Positions 10,640 through 22,790 of a stretch of DNA of 64,000 nt are shown in pieces. The number at the start of each line of letters is the position of its first letter. The first letter of the stretch is position 1. Below the pieces are notes generated by a model. The model ran no database searches and was not told the DNA's origin. It saw nothing but the letters and a program-made list of their open reading frames with translations. A program made the translations under genes and the position numbers. Source of the DNA: Siniperca chuatsi (Eukaryota; Chordata; Actinopteri; Centrarchiformes; Sinipercidae); NCBI RefSeq assembly GCF_020085105.1, contig NC_058058.1, positions 661,359 to 725,358 of the forward strand. Reading direction: 5' to 3'.

Positions 10640-10806
10640 ACAGTTCAAGTATCAGGTTTATTGATCAATACTTTCTATAGATTATATTCCACATTTAGCT
10701 CCCTTGTATCATTTGTTTGTTTGTATGTTTCTGGGATTTGTGTACAACAAGCTGCTCCAAACAAATTGCCCCTAGAGGGATTAATAAAGTTGTTTGTATT
10801 GTATTG
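10640..10806 (+). mobile_element. LINE 3' UTR tail
   Basis: CCCCTAGAGGGATTAATAAAG followed by short TGTATTGTAT repeats is the typical 3' terminus of teleost L2/Rex1-class LINEs (compare 3470-3507). Only the tail is present. 9804-10639 and 10807-11493 show no gene that I can support. Confidence 0.5.
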
Positions 10807-11493
10807 TTATGCCATTACTTACTGAATGTCAATCATTCAAAATAAAGGATTGTTTATGCATAATTTTACTTCTTTACTTTCATAAAGATATATTAAATAA
10901 TTAAACCCCAAATCAGTTTCACAACCTAAATACGTTTTTTGTATTTTATCGTTTGCAGCGCATGAAAACTACACTTCTTTTTAAGGATTACCGTATATTA
11001 TTGCGTAACACTGGCCATAGTACAGTCTGGAAAACATTATGCTGATTTAATATAACGGATGTATCAGCTTTTAGCTGTGATGCTAATTTTGAAACGGTGC
11101 TATATAGAACAAGTAAAGATGTCCTATGGGTTTCTGGTCAAATCTGACAAACAGAAAACAAGGAGTCAAAACTTATTTCTCAACGAACATTTATTTTCCA
11201 TAAATATCAACTCTCAGTGCCGAATACATTTCCACTTACATGTCAAAACATCACTAACATAGTACTATAAACCCCTATAGTACTGTCAGCGTTCTTAATC
11301 TTAGCTCACGAAACTGCCGTGTGCAGTGAAATCAGTCTCAAGTATTACTAGACCTTCCTGTCTTAATATTCATATTCCAAATTGTTCCACGTTGCTCTTA
11401 ACTCAACTAACGCAACACTTTGAGGCGGGAAGTAAGAAATTCAAAGCAGAAAGTTTCTCAGTTGCTTCAGTGTTTATTACAGCTGAATCAGCT

Positions 11494-12499
11494 TCAGTTA
11501 CTGCTGCTGCTCTCGCCGACACACTTGTGACTCTTGACCTGCGACTGCCAAGTGAATCTTTTGTCACAAACACTGCAGCTGAACTGTTTCTGTCCTGTGT
11601 GCACTGAGAAGTGGTATGTCAGATTCGCCTTTTGAGAAAAACTTTTATCACACACTGGGCAGCTGTATGGTTTCTCTCCAGTGTGGACTGTCATGTGTTT
11701 CTTCAGACCTCCCTTTTGTGTAAAACTTTTGTCACAGTATAAGCAACTAAATGGTTTCTCCCCAGTGTGGATTCTCATGTGATTTACCAAAGCGCTACGC
11801 ACAGCAAAACTTGTGTCACAAAATGAGCAGCTGAAAGGTTTTTCTCCAGAGTGACATCTCATGTGACGAATTAAGTTTGGCCTCTGAGAAAATCTTTTAC
11901 CACAAACTGAGCAACTATATGGTTTCTCTCCCGTGTGAAACCTCATGTGTCTCCGCAGACTGTCCTTGCGACCAAATTTTCTACCACATTCACAACAGAT
12001 AAATGACTTTTTGACAGCATTACATTTGACATCACTTACAGGGACTTCATTATTTTTCAGAGAGTTTAAACCTGACTGAGGTTCTCTCGTCTCCTTCCAA
12101 CCATCATCACTGATTTCAGTCTCGGATTCAGCAGAGTGTGAAGTCTTGTCATCAGTGTCAGGTTGTAAATGTGTATCTGGATCCGAGTTCCTGGCTGGTC
12201 CTGGTCCTCCACAGTCCTCTCCATCAGCTCCTGTTTCCATCTGTTCAGTTTGGCTTTGATGAAGCTGTGAGGACTGAGGTTTCTCTTCATCTTCTTCACT
12301 CTTCACAGGGACAGGACTGAATGGGAACTTGGTGATATCGGCCTCCTCCAGCCCCTCGAAGCTGCTCTCCCTCCTGACTGGTCCAGAGCTCCTCCTGCTC
12401 CTCTTTAATGTGTGGGGCTCTGGGTCCTGGTCCAGACTGGGGCTCCAGTCCTGCTGCTCAGGGGAACCTCTTCTCTACTCAGCGACAGCTGCTGGACGT
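11494..12499 (-). pseudogene. ZNF locus D: exon 2, six C2H2 fingers, frameshifted acidic region
   Basis: The acceptor CCACAG|AC sits at 12500/12499. The frame entered from exon 1 begins [13 protein letters not shown] but meets one-base losses in two G/C runs (near 12462 and 12415; other copies have five bases where this has four). It stops at CAT TAA after about 32 codons. A one-base gain near 12354 (CCCCTCGAAG against CCCTCGAAG) further shifts it. From Met 12306 ([10 protein letters not shown]) the frame is open for 270 aa and encodes five canonical fingers plus the family's last C-C-H-x-C finger (VKSHKC) and a GESSSSN end. Helix -1/3/6 residues of the canonical fingers are R/S/R, Q/N/R, V/A/N, Q/G/K and Q/N/Y. 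Either this is a decayed gene with an intact finger array, or three homopolymer sequencing errors. The partner exon 1 is probably at 20119-20293, with the hAT region lying in the intron. Confidence 0.7.
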
Positions 12500-12657
12500 C
12501 TGTGGAGAATAATGAAATACAGACTCACACATTGTGGAAAACCCTGAGTTTATGTGAACCAAAACTAGATATAACATTTTATGTTCATGAGATTACTGAT
12601 TAAAAAAAAAATACAAACCAGGTAAGGGGATGGATAATTTTTAGGGGAAATTTTAAC

Positions 12658-12760
12658 AATTCAATTTTATTTATATAGTGCCAATTCTTAACATCTCACT
12701 GCACTTGCCCTATAGATCAAGTGTAGACCGTACTCTCTATAATATTAGCAGTGTGATGGG
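12658..12760 (-). mobile_element. L2-like LINE 3' end, minus orientation
   Basis: CAATTTTATTTATATAGTGCC is the reverse complement of GGCGCTATATAAATAAAATTG, the 3' terminus also seen at 57990-58019. Only the tail is recognisable. 12761-13290 has no visible gene. Confidence 0.6.
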
Positions 12761-13296
12761 TGTTGTGTGTGTGCGTTTGTGTCGGCTGTCGCATCTCAGT
12801 TACTGATACATACTGGGAGGATAGTGGATTTAGGTCAGGCAGGGGAGTAAGTGGAGATTTTGGAGAATGATTAATAGAGGGTGATGATTTTTTTAAGATG
12901 ATGCAGTTTTTTTATTAACACAAATACGTCATCTGCATAAAGATTGATCTTTTGTAATCTGCTGGTTTATTAAACTGATTTTATTGTCTTTTTATTGTCT
13001 TGCAAGTAAATTTGTCATTTGTGATTTTGGGTTATATAAATAAAATTGACCTAAACACAAATTACAATACAAATTGAATACAGTGCTCCTTAGAAGGTGG
13101 AACAAGACATGTATGTAACCTTGCGCTGCTGCTGCCTTTATGTTAAATGTGACACGTTCAGTTCAGACCTCAGTCGTGTTGAAGTATTATAGATATATAT
13201 AACAATGTGCATGTCTGAATGTAGCTACACGACATATAATAATGTGTTTCGGTGAGAAACACTAAATGAAAACATAACTTTGCCCCGGTGGATACT

Positions 13297-13830
13297 ACAG
13301 TTGTCAAAAGTATCGATACTTTGATGCTTTTTCGATACCACGCGATTAAAACGTTTGGAGAAGCAGACAGGACCAGCAGGGAAGCTAAGTAATGCACTGC
13401 TGTGGACGGGAAGCAACAAAACGTATTTTAGCCACCTAAAAAAAAAAAAAAAAAAAAAAAAAAATGTGTACGCTATATTTCGAATATTATCACTGTTTTA
13501 CCTTGCCGATGGGAAACTGAGGCCTTGCTGCCTCGACCCGCAGCAACTAACGTGTTAAAACACCAAAGTCACACAATAACACAAACAAATGAACCGATCG
13601 AGGCAGCGGTGGACCAGCAACTCCCGTGTTCTGCAAGGTAAAATTACTGTTTTTGTCAATGGAGTCTGGTGGCTTTGAAGAGAGCATTTATGGATATAAC
13701 GGCTTCAGTTTCTCATCAGTTTGATATAAAGGTAAAGCTGCGATAGTATTCAAAATATAGCGTACACTTAAACTGATACGTTTAATACGTATATAAATAC
13801 GTTGTGTTGCTTCCCCCATCCACAACACTG
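13297..13830 (+). repeat. Inverted repeat arm (left), hAT-like terminal block
   Basis: It pairs with 18570-19162. It contains its own inner palindrome: GTGTACGCTATATTTCG at 13467 and AAATATAGCGTACAC at 13756. Nothing in it looks coding. 13831-15379 carries further AT-rich transposon interior with no supportable gene. A frame beginning MAESSQPNSATESHLHSK near 14828 could be a transposase N-terminus but breaks quickly. Confidence 0.65.
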
Positions 13831-15379
13831 CATTGCTTTGCTTCCGTCAGAGTTGTTTTATAAGCTGCTGTACGTGAGTTGACATCGCTGCCTTTACAGT
13901 TCTGATCAGTGCCGTTCTGGAGTTTCTGTTTATGGAGCACTTTAAGAACTCACGTTACCTGCTACACTATATATTATATATATACACACACACGTCTATT
14001 TCCTGCCTACAAAATGAAAATACAATATATGTATACAATAAAACCTTAATGGTGTTATTTCATTTATAAGTTGATAGGACAGAACAGACTTTTAGATAGG
14101 AGTTATCATTGCGCCAAGCAATTATGTGCACGGCCCACCAATCACAATATTTATGGCATCACTGCTGGTGTGCTTGCTGTAGATTTGTCCACAGCGCCCA
14201 CAGTGTCATGGCAACTCCCGCACGGACAGGAGCACAGCGTGCGAGTATGCAGAACGCACACACCTGCAGACGAGTGCACAGGTATCTGCAGGAAGCATGC
14301 TGAGAGCTTAGCGGTTAAAGTTTAGGACAAAGCTGAAGACTGAAAGCTACAAAGATGTTTTAGTGTTCGACAGGAAGGAGCAGAAACCTGAGTAAATCCA
14401 CCAGACAACACGCTGAACCACTACTCAGGAACCAACGGAGCTCTGCAGGTAGACTCCACAAATCCCATGAGAACGCCAACGGTCACGTGATCTTGTACCA
14501 AAACAAACATGGACGCCAAACATGTTTATTTGTAGACACATTTGTGCTGAAAAAAAAACAAAAAAGGAGGAAAAAAGCTGAGTTTGGTGAGATACTGTAT
14601 GGAGGTGTGTGGGACTGTAGAGGCCACAGAGGGAACTGGAGCCGACTGAACGAAACTAACTTCAGGTAAAGCGGTTTGTTTACAGGTACGGCTGTCTGCC
14701 TCGCGAGTTCTCACGTTGCACTGAATGCATGACGGACAGGAGTCACCCAGCGTCACTTTCATTGATTGATAATGAAATGTAGGTCAAGCTGAAACGAGCG
14801 AATCGTTCAACAACAACCGTGTGGTAATGATGGCAGAGAGCTCACAACCCAACTCGGCCACAGAGAGTCATTTGCACTCCAAGCAATCTAAAAAGCCCCG
14901 TTTGGAAAAACCGTAAAACTTCACCGGCAGCCCACCTGAAGGGATGAAAGCTGAAGGTTACCGTAGTTATTTCAACTTGGATTAATTTTGATGAAAAACC
15001 GTTTTGGTTCGTTTGATCAGCGGACCTTTACGGAAAGTAAACAATTGAGGAATGGACACACATTCGGACTTTCTGGCCGCTTCAAAGGTATCGTTAGGGA
15101 GGCAACACTTGTTTTGTCTCTCTTGCTTACCATGCCGGTAAATCTGAATGAACTATACTTAGGTGCTCATGGTTTCAGTAAAATGAACGGAACGATTGAA
15201 TTGTGGAGAATGTATCTGATCTAACGATGTGTAGCATGTCCATATTAATAAAAGTTTAGACATGTATATTTGTATGCACGATCTAAGCAGCTTAGAAGTA
15301 GCTCAAGTGGGCGACCTGGGGGCTTTAAGAGGTTTTATACATCCGAAGAACTTCTATAAAAACCAGACCCGGCGTCTGA

Positions 15380-15540
15380 TTGAGATTCGGATTTTGGTCA
15401 GTAGACGGCAAAATTGTGGAACCTCGTGATAAAGTTGTATCGGAGCTGTGTAAGCAACAGTTAGCCTACCATTGCAGCCCTAGCAATCCGAGGGCACATC
15501 TCGAAAATATGCACCCAAATGAGCACGGCCTGATGTCCGT
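15380..15540 (+). pseudogene. hAT transposase BED-finger relic
   Basis: The frame reads FWSVDGKIVEPRDKVV, SELCKQQLAYH and RAHLENMHPNEHG. This is the BED zinc-finger layout of ZBED/hAT transposases (C-x2-C ... H-x4/5-H) with the first cysteine replaced by Ser (SELC where CKLC is expected). No continuation into the catalytic core is seen before the MITE at 15.8 kb. Confidence 0.7.
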
Positions 15541-15805
15541 TTATTTTGTAATGTGTTGGTATGAAGACCTTTTAAAAGACATAATAATTAATTAAAGACA
15601 TTAATGTTGAAACAAATATTCCTACAACCAACGTCTCTCGTTGTATTGGTTTGCCATCTTATGGACATAATGCGCAAAAATAGATATTCGAATGGTTCGA
15701 ACCCATGTGGGTTTTTTTTTTAGAACGAATAATTGAACGTCATTTTTGGCCGATTTTGACAGTGCTACTGGGTACCAAACTCTGTGCAGACGAAATGATA
15801 TCGGT

Positions 15806-16396
15806 ACTACAGAGTACCGATTCACATTAAATCAATCGGTGCCAGATTTCGGTACCTGTAGCACATCTGGGTGAGAGAGTAAAGTATAGAGAGAGCGAGA
15901 CTACGTCACTCCTGCTGCTCGTTGAAGTCACAGGTGCGTAGAACAAGAAAAAGCGACGGCGAATGCGAGCTGAGCAGTGACTCTGTTCATCTTTTCAGCA
16001 CCAAAGCAAAGCTCCCGTTGTTTCCCCAGCTGCTGGAATAGCGTCGCTATGACGATCAGCTCCGCCTACGTTGACGGGGTTCTTTCCGCTGTCTGAATCC
16101 CACGCTGGGCGCCATTACGTCGGCGCCGTTTGGTTCAGTGTAGAAAAGCAAAGCAGACTCTTTTTTAAAAGGCAGCATTGCGGGATCTCTGTGTAAAAAG
16201 GGCTGCCGAGTCAGGGCAATGGCGAGCTGGAAGCGGTCGCAAGTGTTGTTACACTTTTCAAAACTCAACGCAGAAAACACTCACTGCATAAGCTGGCCGG
16301 GGCAACATGTCGAACCTACTGACTAAACTTACCGGTACCAAATTCCAAGTACTGGTACCGGTTCAAATGTAAACGGTACCCAACCCTGGTGACTGG
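15806..16396. mobile_element. Non-autonomous DNA transposon (MITE family M1), copy 1
   Basis: Its ends are rich in GGTACC/GTACCG (TCGGTACTACAGAGTACCG at left; CGGTTCAAATG...CGGTACCCAACCCTG at right). The interior, with GCACCAAAGCAAAGCTCCCG, TAGCGTCGCTATGACGATCAG and AAGCGGTCGCAAGTGTTG, is found inverted at 45.76-46.54 kb. The CAGGGTTGGGTACCG terminus suggests hAT type. No coding frame spans it. Confidence 0.6.
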
Positions 16397-16882
16397 CTCT
16401 GAAGACTTCAGACTCTTTACATATCACACACTATATGATTGTATCTGCAGACTGTCAACACCAACTGACCCAGACTGGAACAGACCTGGTCCAACTTAGT
16501 CCCATCAGACGGACTTTCCTAGAGTCAACAAGCTGTTCTAACTCGAAACTCGCAATGCATTGAAAATACAGGAGCGTCATTTTCCCGAACACTGGTCTCA
16601 AGAGTAATCACACCCAGTGTCATTCCTCCATCCGATTCACAACTACTTGATCATCCAGTCAACTTCCCGTGTGTTCTGTTAATTTTGGGGCGCAGTTGAC
16701 TGTTGCTATTGGAGAGGCAAAGCTTGACAGCACTGCTGAAGACAAACATGAAGAACAGATGCCGGGACAGGTGCAGAATAGCAAATGTCAGCAAATGTCA
16801 ATACGAAATCCATGGTATCATTCAGCCATCAGTGATTCTATCACAGAACAAACCACAGCATCCACGCTGAAAATGTGCACAG

Positions 16883-17250
16883 GTGATCTTGGGGCCTTGG
16901 ATGTATCAGGCAATCAACTTCCAGGAGTGGAAAACAAGGGACAACTGTCTAGCAGAACCGTTCTGGGCTGAAGTTCGGACCTACAAGGACAGCAGTGGGG
17001 ATCGGTGTTTTAAACACCTGGCCCTGTTTGCGCTGTCCCTTCTCGCAATGCTCCTGAGAACCGTGTGAAATCCAAACTGCGGAGCAGAATGTGCCAGAAG
17101 ACTCTCAGCAGAGTACTGTGCGTTCGCTACGGCCTGAGAAGACTCGGTCAGGAGGTGTTGCAGCGCTTCAATGTTTGGGTTTTCAGAGACGGAGAGGAGA
17201 CAGGGGAGATGATGGAGGGTGCAGGGGAGGAGAGCGATGACATTTTATGA
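16883..17250 (+). pseudogene. hAT transposase C-terminal dimerisation-domain relic
   Basis: The first frame ends FWAEVRTYKDSSGD, HLALFALSLLAM. After a frameshift/deletion near 17055 the next continues VKSKLRSRM, LCVRYGLRRLG. In intact hAT transposases the piece between these two carries the SNAxVERxFS motif, which is missing here (about 45 nt deleted). It shares orientation with the BED relic at 15.4 kb and probably belongs to the same dead element. Confidence 0.65.
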
Positions 17251-17429
17251 AGGTAAACATAATTAAAACATTTTAAATATCTATTTTTTAATAATGTATT
17301 AATCTATTACTACAGGTTATAACCAAAAAAGCAAGCATAACATACTCATATATACTAATAGTAGTTACACATGGTTCTTCTAATGTATCTCTAAATATGT
17401 GGCCATGTTACGCGCTCCGTCTGCTCGCA

Positions 17430-18210
17430 GTTGATCAGACGAGTGGATAGGTCCTCCCACCACTGCTCACCGCTCAACACCCAGGAAGGAACCCCATCTT
17501 CTGCCGGGGCTCCCAGCAAAGATCCAGCCTCAGACGGAGAGTAGAGGTCTGAGCCGAGGGAACAAGAGGCGGACTCCCACCCGGCGAGTCTGTAGCAGGC
17601 GTTTGTGTTAAGGAAACCGTGAAAGATGATGGACTAACAGCTGTAACTGCTTCTCTCGGTGGCGATGAGTCATCTGAAGAGCAAGAGGGGGTGGTTGAGA
17701 GTGAAGTGGAGTTTCCAACGAGACAGAGGTAAAATAATAGTTTGCCACCTCGACCTTCCCCGTCTTCTCACGCCGTTTCATCATGTGGTGCAACAAAAGA
17801 AATCAGACTATTCACCGCATCATAAACAGCGAACCAGGCATGAACCGGCCTTTAAAAAGGTAACTACTAGATGAAAACAGCATCAACATTTTTTGTCTTC
17901 TTCGTCCGCTCCCTCGCAGACCTCGTCTCAGCTTCCAGTCCTACTCCACCTTCAGCTCAGAGACCCTGTCGGTGTCTGACGGAGAGGAGGGAAACACCAG
18001 CGACCGCTCCCACAGCGGAGAGGCTGAGCGCCAGTCAGGACGGGCACCTGGACGAGCTGCTGTCGCGCACACCTGACATCCCCATCGACATCCCCACCCC
18101 CACCCCGTCACACGGCCTCTCTGACAAGGTGAGGACCCAGATCTCACTGGGAAAACTGTGCTCAGACGAACACAGCTACGAGGTCAGTCCCAGTATGCTC
18201 CCAGTTTGAG
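17430..18210 (+). other. Exon-like Ser-rich coding relics of an unidentified gene
   Basis: Two stretches look like protein-coding exons. Around 17600-17728 a frame reads DDGLTAVTASLGGDESSEEQE...FPTRQR and ends at a CAGAG|GTAAAA donor-like site. Near 17919 a CTCCCTCGCAG acceptor-like site is followed by FQSYSTFSSETLSVSDGEEG and, after a one-base frame change near 18045, LDELLSRTPDIPIDIPTPTP with SLGKLCSDEHSYE beyond. The residue usage is typical of a disordered region of a cytoplasmic protein. I do not recognise the gene. The frame breaks argue for a captured or decayed fragment inside the hAT-bounded region. Confidence 0.35.
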
Positions 18211-18531
18211 AGGAAAAGGACACGGGATGAGCAAGAAGTAGAGACACATAAAATATTTTTCAGAAACAAACAATTGTAATAATATTTTTCTGATACATCT
18301 GAATGAAATGTTAATGTTTTATTGTGGTTACTGCCTAGTTACAGGCCAGATTTAATATGAATTTCTCTCAGAAATATGTACCCTCTGTAATTAAACAATA
18401 TGTTAATACAGTGAGTTTATAGGTTGGTTGTTCTAATTAAATTTAAACACATGTTTAATTTTATCCTAGCCATTACCGGTGGTGATTTGCATTTAATTTA
18501 TACCAAATAATATTGATTACTCTGATTTATT

Positions 18532-18569
<38 letters not shown>

Positions 18570-18571
<2 letters not shown>

Positions 18572-19162
18572 ACGGTAATGGATGGTTTGGGCAGCAACAA
18601 AACGTGTTTTCGCCAAAAAGGTCAATATCAATTTAAGTGTACGCTATATTTAGAATATTATCGCAGCTTTACCTTGCCGTCAGACAGACTTTGCAATGAT
18701 TAACTGAAGCCGTTATATCCATATATGCTCTCTTCAAAGCCACCAGACTCCATTGACAAAAACAGTCATTTTACCTTGCAGAACACGGGAGTTGCTGGTC
18801 CACCGTTGTTTGTTTGTGTTATTGTGTGACTTTGGTGTTTTAACACGTTAGTTGCTGCGGGTCGAGGCAGCAAGGCCTCAGCTTCCCATCGGCAAGGTAA
18901 AGCAGCGATAATATGCTAAATATAGCGTACACTTAAACCGATACCGATTTTTTTAGGTGGCTAAAATACATTTTGTTGCTTCCCTGCTGGTCCTGTCTGC
19001 TTCTCCAAACTGGGGGCCGCCGAACGCCGTCTAAAGATTGGCTTATCTTTTTATAGCTTCAGTACTTTCGATACCATCGAATGTAATATTAACGGAGATC
19101 GTATCATTTTAAACACGTGGTATCGAAAAAGCATCAAAGTATCGATGCTTTTGACAACCTTA
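18570..19162 (-). repeat. Inverted repeat arm (right), hAT-like terminal block
   Basis: Reverse-complement partner of 13297-13830, preceded by a T32 homopolymer. 18211-18533 and 19163-20040 hold no gene I can support. 19855-19878 is a short AGCTT tandem run. Confidence 0.65.
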
Positions 19163-20118
19163 AAAACGGAGTACATGATTCTTCTTAGTTTTATTTTTTT
19201 AAAATGTAAATCAGCATCGTTACAGGCTTTATTTTCTGGCCATACAGACTAAATGTAATCAGATTACATCACACTTTGTGAGTTATCAACAATCACATAT
19301 TTTGTCAATTTAAATTGTAATCATTACTGGATAATGTCAGCATCACCCTGAAATACAAGCGTAACCAGGAAAGCTGATATAAATGTTCATGTTAGTAAGT
19401 TTCAGGCTCTAATGAGCCTGTTTGCATCAACAGGCTGTATTAATATCGGGCTTGTTTTTAAAGCTGCGTTTGCTTATTTGTCTCGCGAGACTTGGCAACA
19501 CTCATCAAACTAACACCACCAACTGTCAAAAAGGCGTAAAACAAAACGTTTTCCGGTAAAATACGATCCGCTGCAACAGCACCAACAACTACGACCTCAG
19601 TAATAAAACAACTCTGACACTGTCAACAAATAAAAAGGTCAGAGACGTTGCGTCGCACCTGATCACGTTTAGTCACCACAGTAAATAAATAAAACTGTAA
19701 TTTATCCTTATTGGCACAAAGAGCGTCATGAAACAACACTGTAATAATAATAATCATTAGGACTTCATCTGCTACCTTCATTATTTAGCAGTTGCTACTA
19801 CGAGCCACCAATGATCTGGTACTGAAGTTCCACATTAGGGACGATGTGAGCTTAGCTTAGCTTAGCTTAGCTTAGCTAACGGAGCTAAAGCCTCCAGGAC
19901 ACCGCGCTGGCGTCCGGTTTGTCCGGAGCTCCGTGTGAACGGCAGCCGGGTTCAGGTCGTTTGAAGTCGGCCTGCCGTCTCCCGTGAAGCTGCTGCTCTT
20001 TAGCACGAGCTAGCTGCGGCTAACGGGCGGTTTAGCTAACGTTAGCTTAGCACGGGGCCCCCGCTAACATTAGCAGCAAACCTGTTTCCAGCAGGAGAAA
20101 GAAAGAGAGCAAACACAC

Positions 20119-20293
20119 CTGCTCTTCGCAGCTTTATTTCAGGTTTTAAAACCACATCCAGCATTTTCCGATGGCGGCGGTCCAGCTCCTCCTCATACTC
20201 GGTGATTGTTCTCTCAAAATGTCCGAATATCTCCTCGACAGCCGCAGTTAGCCGCTGGCTGACAAACACCTTCAGACTCTGGAGTCTCGACAT
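20119..20293 (-). CDS. ZNF locus D: exon 1
   Basis: It starts ATG 20293 (MSRLQSLKVFVSQRLTA), continues VEEIFGHFERTITEYEEEL and KMLDVVLKPEIKLRRA, and ends CAG|GT at 20119/20118 in phase 1 after 175 nt. This is a diverged relative of the A/F/H exon (shorter after YEEEL). It is the natural partner of the minus-strand exon 2 at 12499, about 7.6 kb downstream, because no other minus-strand acceptor exon lies between. Pairing is inferred from strand, phase and order. Confidence 0.7.
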
Positions 20294-20440
20294 CTTCCTC
20301 TCGCAGCTCAGCGACTGGACACCGACGCGTTTCGTCTTTTTCTTCCGTTAATTGAAAGTACGAAGGTGCGTGACGTTGCTCCGCGCTCACTGTGACGGGC
20401 GAGCGACAACTTCCGGGTCACGCTTCAAAATAAAGGCCCT
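20294..20440 (-). promoter_or_regulatory. Putative promoter of ZNF locus D
   Basis: Immediately upstream of the exon-1 ATG lies a GC-rich stretch with ETS-like ACTTCCGGGTC at 20409-20419 followed by TTCAAAATAAAGG. The same ETS plus CAAAATAAAA pair appears near other ZNF first exons. CpGs are frequent here. Promoter role is inferred. Confidence 0.4.
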
Positions 20441-20670
20441 GTGGATGACAGGCGCGTGCTGTTTACGCTGTCACACACAGACGGGGGCAAATTACAGGAC
20501 AAAAGCTGAATAAAAGAGGAATCAGCGGTTTGGTGAGGAGGGAAAGATGTGAATAAAATGCTGCGGCCGTTACGGTCACCTGACCTCAGGCCAGTGTCAC
20601 ACCTGTGGAAGGTTTTCAGACTTTTGAGCTGAACAAGCTCTCAGTGAGATGACCTGATTAAATAAAAGGT

Positions 20671-20672
<2 letters not shown>

Positions 20673-20745
<73 letters not shown>
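20673..20745. repeat. (TA)n microsatellite
   Basis: About 36 uninterrupted TA units. Any open frame through it is an artefact of the repeat. Confidence 0.95.
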
Positions 20746-21597
20746 CACACCCCCCCTTTTTTAGGAGAATATTGACTACAAACAAAAATAGATTTTTGAA
20801 AGCTCTCTTTCCTCCTGGCTTCGTCTCCAGCGCTGCTGCAACAGCTGTTACCGCCGTGTAATCTGCTCGGAGCAGAAACACCGAACTCTCACTCTCTCTC
20901 TTACCACAGCGCTGCGAGAGCCTGCGTAAGATTTCTCCAACAAAGTTTAGCACCAACGGTCTTTAATAACAGACTTTGAGGAGAACCACAGACGGAGCGA
21001 CCGGGTCCTCCCCGCCTGGCTCATCCAACGGAACCGCCAGATAACAGCAGCACGTTCAAAGCAACCGTTCATCCTTTACGGACTTAACATAACCACTCAA
21101 CCTGTAACTGGGCATTACGTAGCTTCACGTAGCTTCACAGTGCACATGGCTAAGCACAGGGCCGTGTTTCTTTGTGAATGTATATGTCTTGATTTGGCTC
21201 ATTGAGTTTTATTGTTGTGATGTGTTTTCACTGTATTTTGGGAGCCGCATGTTAAGTTGATGTTAGTGATGTTCACACAGACACAGGGGTCTTGCATGCA
21301 ACTATCCTCTTCCTAACCTGGCACCGTTTATCCTACACAGCTCACACATCCGCCAACCTCTTCTATGTTGAACTCCAAATCCTTCAACGTACTAGCTACT
21401 GGTGGTAATTCTGGTTATGGTCATTAATTTAAGTATTAATCCGAGTTCAAAATTGATAGTTTCGTGTATTATATGAGACTCAGTCAACTGATTGGCTGTA
21501 ATTTCTCTTCTTTAAGAAGAGTGGTGCCCCGAGGACTTTATAGTTATTATTTATGATTATATTTGATAATTTGATGGCCAAATTTAATTGATTGCGC

Positions 21598-22100
21598 CTA
21601 CACAATTCGGTGTCTCTCTAACCATTGTAAATCCCAAGAACATGAACGTGGCATAAATCCTTGTGTCTGACTGGCTCTCTGAGCACACAGAGTAATCATG
21701 TGATCACTTAAAGGGACAAGTTTACATTTTTTCAAGTCTACCTTAAAAACAGTACTGACACGCATCTGTGCATCGAAGGTTATTGGCTGCTGTACTGGCC
21801 TTAAAGAGATTTCAGCGTAAGAGATGTGAGAAATCCACCGTCCTCGTTCTGCAGTCAAAGCTTTATATGAAGCTATCGTGAGGCCTTTGCAGTCCGAGTT
21901 AGACAAATCCGGTGGTTCGCTTCCACAGTTCGTCGTGTTTTCTCGCTGAGCCGCAGTGACAGAAACATGAAGTGGGAGTTTTCTTGTGACGGGCGGCTGA
22001 AGCCTTAAGGCCGCCACACATGATCGGCGGTAAAACCGCTCTGCGCTGGCTGTGCCATTGTCTTCCTATGGGGAGAGCGGTGGCGCCCCACTAGCTGGAA
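21598..22100. repeat. Probable dispersed repeat (unclassified)
   Basis: Contains CGCATCTGTGCATCGAAGG and GGGACAAGTTTACATTTTTTC, sequences I associate with abundant fish interspersed repeats. A 139-aa minus-strand frame here has no recognisable domain and I do not call it a gene. 20746-21597 shows nothing I can name. Confidence 0.3.
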
Positions 22101-22234
22101 GCACGACCCTTCAACTTTGAACACTTCAGATTTTGTTTTTGTAATTATTTTTTTATTAGTGACAGTAGAGGCAGAGCAGAGTTGTTCTGTATTTAACATT
22201 TTCCAACGATACTGATTAAAACAAAATACAAACA

Positions 22235-22790
22235 ACAAAATAGGAGGGGGGGGACAGAAAACAGTAATGCTCAAAACAAAACAAGAATCATACAATGCAC
22301 ACTACTTTAAAATAACAAAGACAAGCAACCCCACCCCCACCGAACCCCTGTATTCGGTTTGGTTCGTTGCACTTAGTATTAACCACAGAATCATAAAAAA
22401 GTTCGGTTTGAAAGTATGTTAGGATGTAAAGTAAAATTAAGTTGAGATGAAATTAAAACAGCAATTATCAGGCATCACATTTGAGTCGAGCTAAGGCATT
22501 TATGAAGGCCACGCAGATCTTCATTGTGGGTGTTTAGCTTACATCGGATCTTCTCCAGAGTACAGTACGATGTTAGTTCATTGATCCAGTGTCTTTGGGA
22601 TGGAGGGAGGTCAGATTTCAAGTTTACTAAAATGCATTTTCCCCCAGCTGCACTGGCAAGTAAAATGAAGTTTCAGTGGGTTCAAGTCTACAAGGATCCA
22701 CACTTTGGGATCCTGTGGAATATTCATTTTTATCATTTCTGAGGTTTTTAGTGATATATTTCCAAAACTCTGCAGTCATTGGGCGCACCT
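22235..22790 (-). mobile_element. L1-like LINE relic, 3' end
   Basis: The minus-strand translation of 22500-22700 gives SAAGGKCILVNLKSDLPPS, HWINELTSYCTLEKIR and NTHNEDLRGFINALA. The W.xEL.SYxxLEKIRxxL pattern is that of the far C-terminus of fish L1-class ORF2. A 3' UTR follows toward 22235. Truncated and dead. Confidence 0.45.

Larger units (their letters stand above)
13297..19162. mobile_element. Region bounded by hAT-like inverted repeats (composite element)
   Basis: The left end GTTGTCAAAAGTATCGATAC at about 13300 and the right end (its reverse complement with one change) near 19135-19160 face each other. Each is the start of a roughly 540-600 bp block, at 13297-13830 and inverted at 18570-19162. 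The blocks share AGCAGACAGGACCAGCAGGG, GTGTACGCTATATTT and GAGGCCTTGCTGCCTCGAC. Inside, in plus orientation, are a BED-finger relic (15.4 kb) and a hAT dimerisation-domain relic (16.9-17.2 kb), separated by a nested MITE. This fits a dead autonomous hAT transposon that later took in other DNA. I found no convincing 8-bp target duplication, so two independent inverted copies are an alternative. Homopolymers A27 (13438-13464) and T32 (18534-18565) occur in the two blocks. Confidence 0.5.

Noticed and set aside
20597-20956. 119-aa frame through the (TA)n tract (YIYIYI)
   Set aside because: Pure microsatellite artefact.
21598-22017. 139-aa minus frame starting MAALRLQPPVTRK
   Set aside because: Overlaps sequence I recognise as an interspersed repeat; no domain, no splice partner.
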